Part shown: positions 6,481 through 7,106 of the stretch, piece by piece
Numbering within the stretch: the first letter of the stretch is position 1
How the letters are laid out: every line of letters starts with the position of its first letter
Source: Chryseobacterium gleum
Lineage (GTDB): Bacteria; Bacteroidota; Bacteroidia; UBA10329
NCBI GenBank assembly: GCA_945874195.1
Contig: CAMCFW010000105.1
Location: forward strand, 1 to 7,106
Length of the DNA: 7,106 nucleotides
Direction of reading: 5' to 3'
Translations under genes and position numbers: made by a program
Notes under the pieces: generated by a model
Database searches by the model: none
What the model saw: the letters and a program-made list of their open reading frames with translations, nothing else
Told to the model about the DNA's origin: nothing

Positions 6481-6513
6481 GAAAGGCTCCGCATTCGGGG
6501 CCTTTCTCGTTTT
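6481..6513 (+). terminator. Intrinsic terminator of the HU gene
   Basis: GAAAGGCTCC (6481-6490) and GGGGCCTTTC (6497-6506) form a 10-bp stem with one G-T wobble and a 6-base loop, followed by TCGTTTTA. It starts 22 bases after the HU stop. The T-run ends only 8 bases before the ATG of the next gene. Confidence 0.85.
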
Positions 6514-6521
6514 AGACCAAC

Positions 6522-7106
6522 ATGAGCAAACAGCAGAAGATAGACAGCTTCGACCCGAATGGCCCAGGGTTGGAAGACGCAGGACTTTTCGGACTTCCGT
6601 TCGATGTGGACGAAGCCGAAGTGGTGATCGTGCCCGTGCCATGGGACGTGACCGTTTCTTTCGGTGATGGAACAAGCGATGCACCCGAAGCGCTTCTTTG
6701 GGCCTCCAAGCAAGTGGATCTCTACTATTCCGGACAAAAGGATGCTTGGAAAATGGGCATTGCCATGGACGAGATTCCAATGGCATGGGCAGATCTGAAC
6801 AAGCATTACAGAAAAAAAGCACAGGCCGTTATCCGCAAGTGGGAAGAAGGAATGACGCAGGACCACCCCGAAATGCAGGTGCTGCTGACTGAGATCAATG
6901 AGCAGTGTCAAGAGTTAATGGACTACGTTCAAGCACGATGTGGTACTCTTTTGGAAGAAGGAAAACTGGTGGCCGTGCTCGGTGGCGACCACAGCACGCC
7001 TCTTGGATTGATGAAGGCTTTGGCCGAAAAGCACGAATCTTTCGGCATTCTGCAGATCGATGCGCATGCGGACCTCCGAGATGCGTACGAAGGATTCAAA
7101 TACTCG
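6522..7106 (+). CDS. Agmatinase/arginase-family ureohydrolase (partial, N-terminal 195 residues)
   Basis: The reading frame starts at ATG 6522 (MSKQQKIDSFDPNG) and is open to the last base, so the C-terminus is missing. It belongs to the ureohydrolase superfamily, which uses a two-manganese centre to hydrolyse guanidino or related groups, as in agmatine to putrescine plus urea. Visible metal-binding motifs are GGDHS (154-158, His157) and IDAHADLRD (179-187; Asp180, His182, Asp184). The third motif, with two aspartates, would lie outside the window. The N-terminal strand region VVIVPVPWDVTVSFGDGTSDAP (34-55) is typical of the fold. A long, charged, probably helical stretch (about 86-147) lies before GGDHS and exceeds what classic SpeB enzymes have there. 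From memory, Bacteroidota agmatinase-family proteins share this layout. Substrate is not certain, so no symbol is given. No promoter is evident in the 63-base gap after the HU gene. Confidence 0.88.
   Translation, partial: MSKQQKIDSFDPNGPGLEDAGLFGLPFDVDEAEVVIVPVPWDVTVSFGDGTSDAPEALLWASKQVDLYYSGQKDAWKMGIAMDEIPMAWADLNKHYRKKAQAVIRKWEEGMTQDHPEMQVLLTEINEQCQELMDYVQARCGTLLEEGKLVAVLGGDHSTPLGLMKALAEKHESFGILQIDAHADLRDAYEGFKYS

Noticed and set aside
6180..6911. 243-codon minus-strand open frame across the HU and ureohydrolase genes
   Set aside because: It lies antisense to two well-identified genes and their terminator, has no recognisable domain, and its composition is what a shadow frame would give.
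1..7106. Search for a defence system, CRISPR array, mobile element, tRNA or riboswitch
   Set aside because: No regularly spaced repeats, transposase or integrase genes, tRNA-like folds or long conserved leader structures were seen; all large frames are explained by recognised families.

Overview
The window looks like ordinary chromosomal sequence from a Bacteroidota bacterium, probably of the Flavobacteriales type. The evidence is a large secreted protein with a type IX secretion (T9SS) type A C-terminal sorting domain and SprB-like/Ig-like modules, several matches to the Bacteroidota -7 promoter element TAnnTTTG, and an absence of strong Shine-Dalgarno sequences before starts. I cannot name the genus.

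Layout, left to right. Positions 1-23 hold the first seven codons of a minus-strand gene that leaves the window, with a perfect -7 element just upstream. Then comes the transcription terminator of the next minus-strand gene (85-138). That gene (167-2404) encodes a 745-residue, cysteine-rich, multidomain T9SS surface protein. A 177-bp divergent intergenic region (2405-2581) holds a minus-strand promoter, a near-perfect direct repeat and a plus-strand -7 element lying almost on top of the next start codon. A tightly packed plus-strand cluster follows: an RlmI-type 23S rRNA cytosine methyltransferase (2582-3727), a MATE-family efflux protein (3727-5064) and methionyl-tRNA formyltransferase Fmt (5057-6004). 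Adjacent genes overlap by 1 and 8 bases. A 181-bp gap holds paired 9-mers and a well-formed promoter for an HU-family nucleoid protein (6186-6458), which ends at a clear intrinsic terminator. An agmatinase/arginase-family ureohydrolase starts 8 nt after the terminator U-tract and runs off the right edge.

Functionally, two members of the central cluster serve translation (ribosomal RNA modification and initiator-tRNA formylation), with an exporter between them. HU, the ureohydrolase and the T9SS protein appear to be independent units.

I saw no CRISPR, insertion sequence, phage gene, tRNA, rRNA or defence system, and nothing I would call a new system. The most useful second-look items are non-coding: two candidate leaderless starts with near-identical architecture, a 20-bp-spaced pair of TTATCAACA 9-mers before the HU gene, and the direct repeat in the divergent promoter region.
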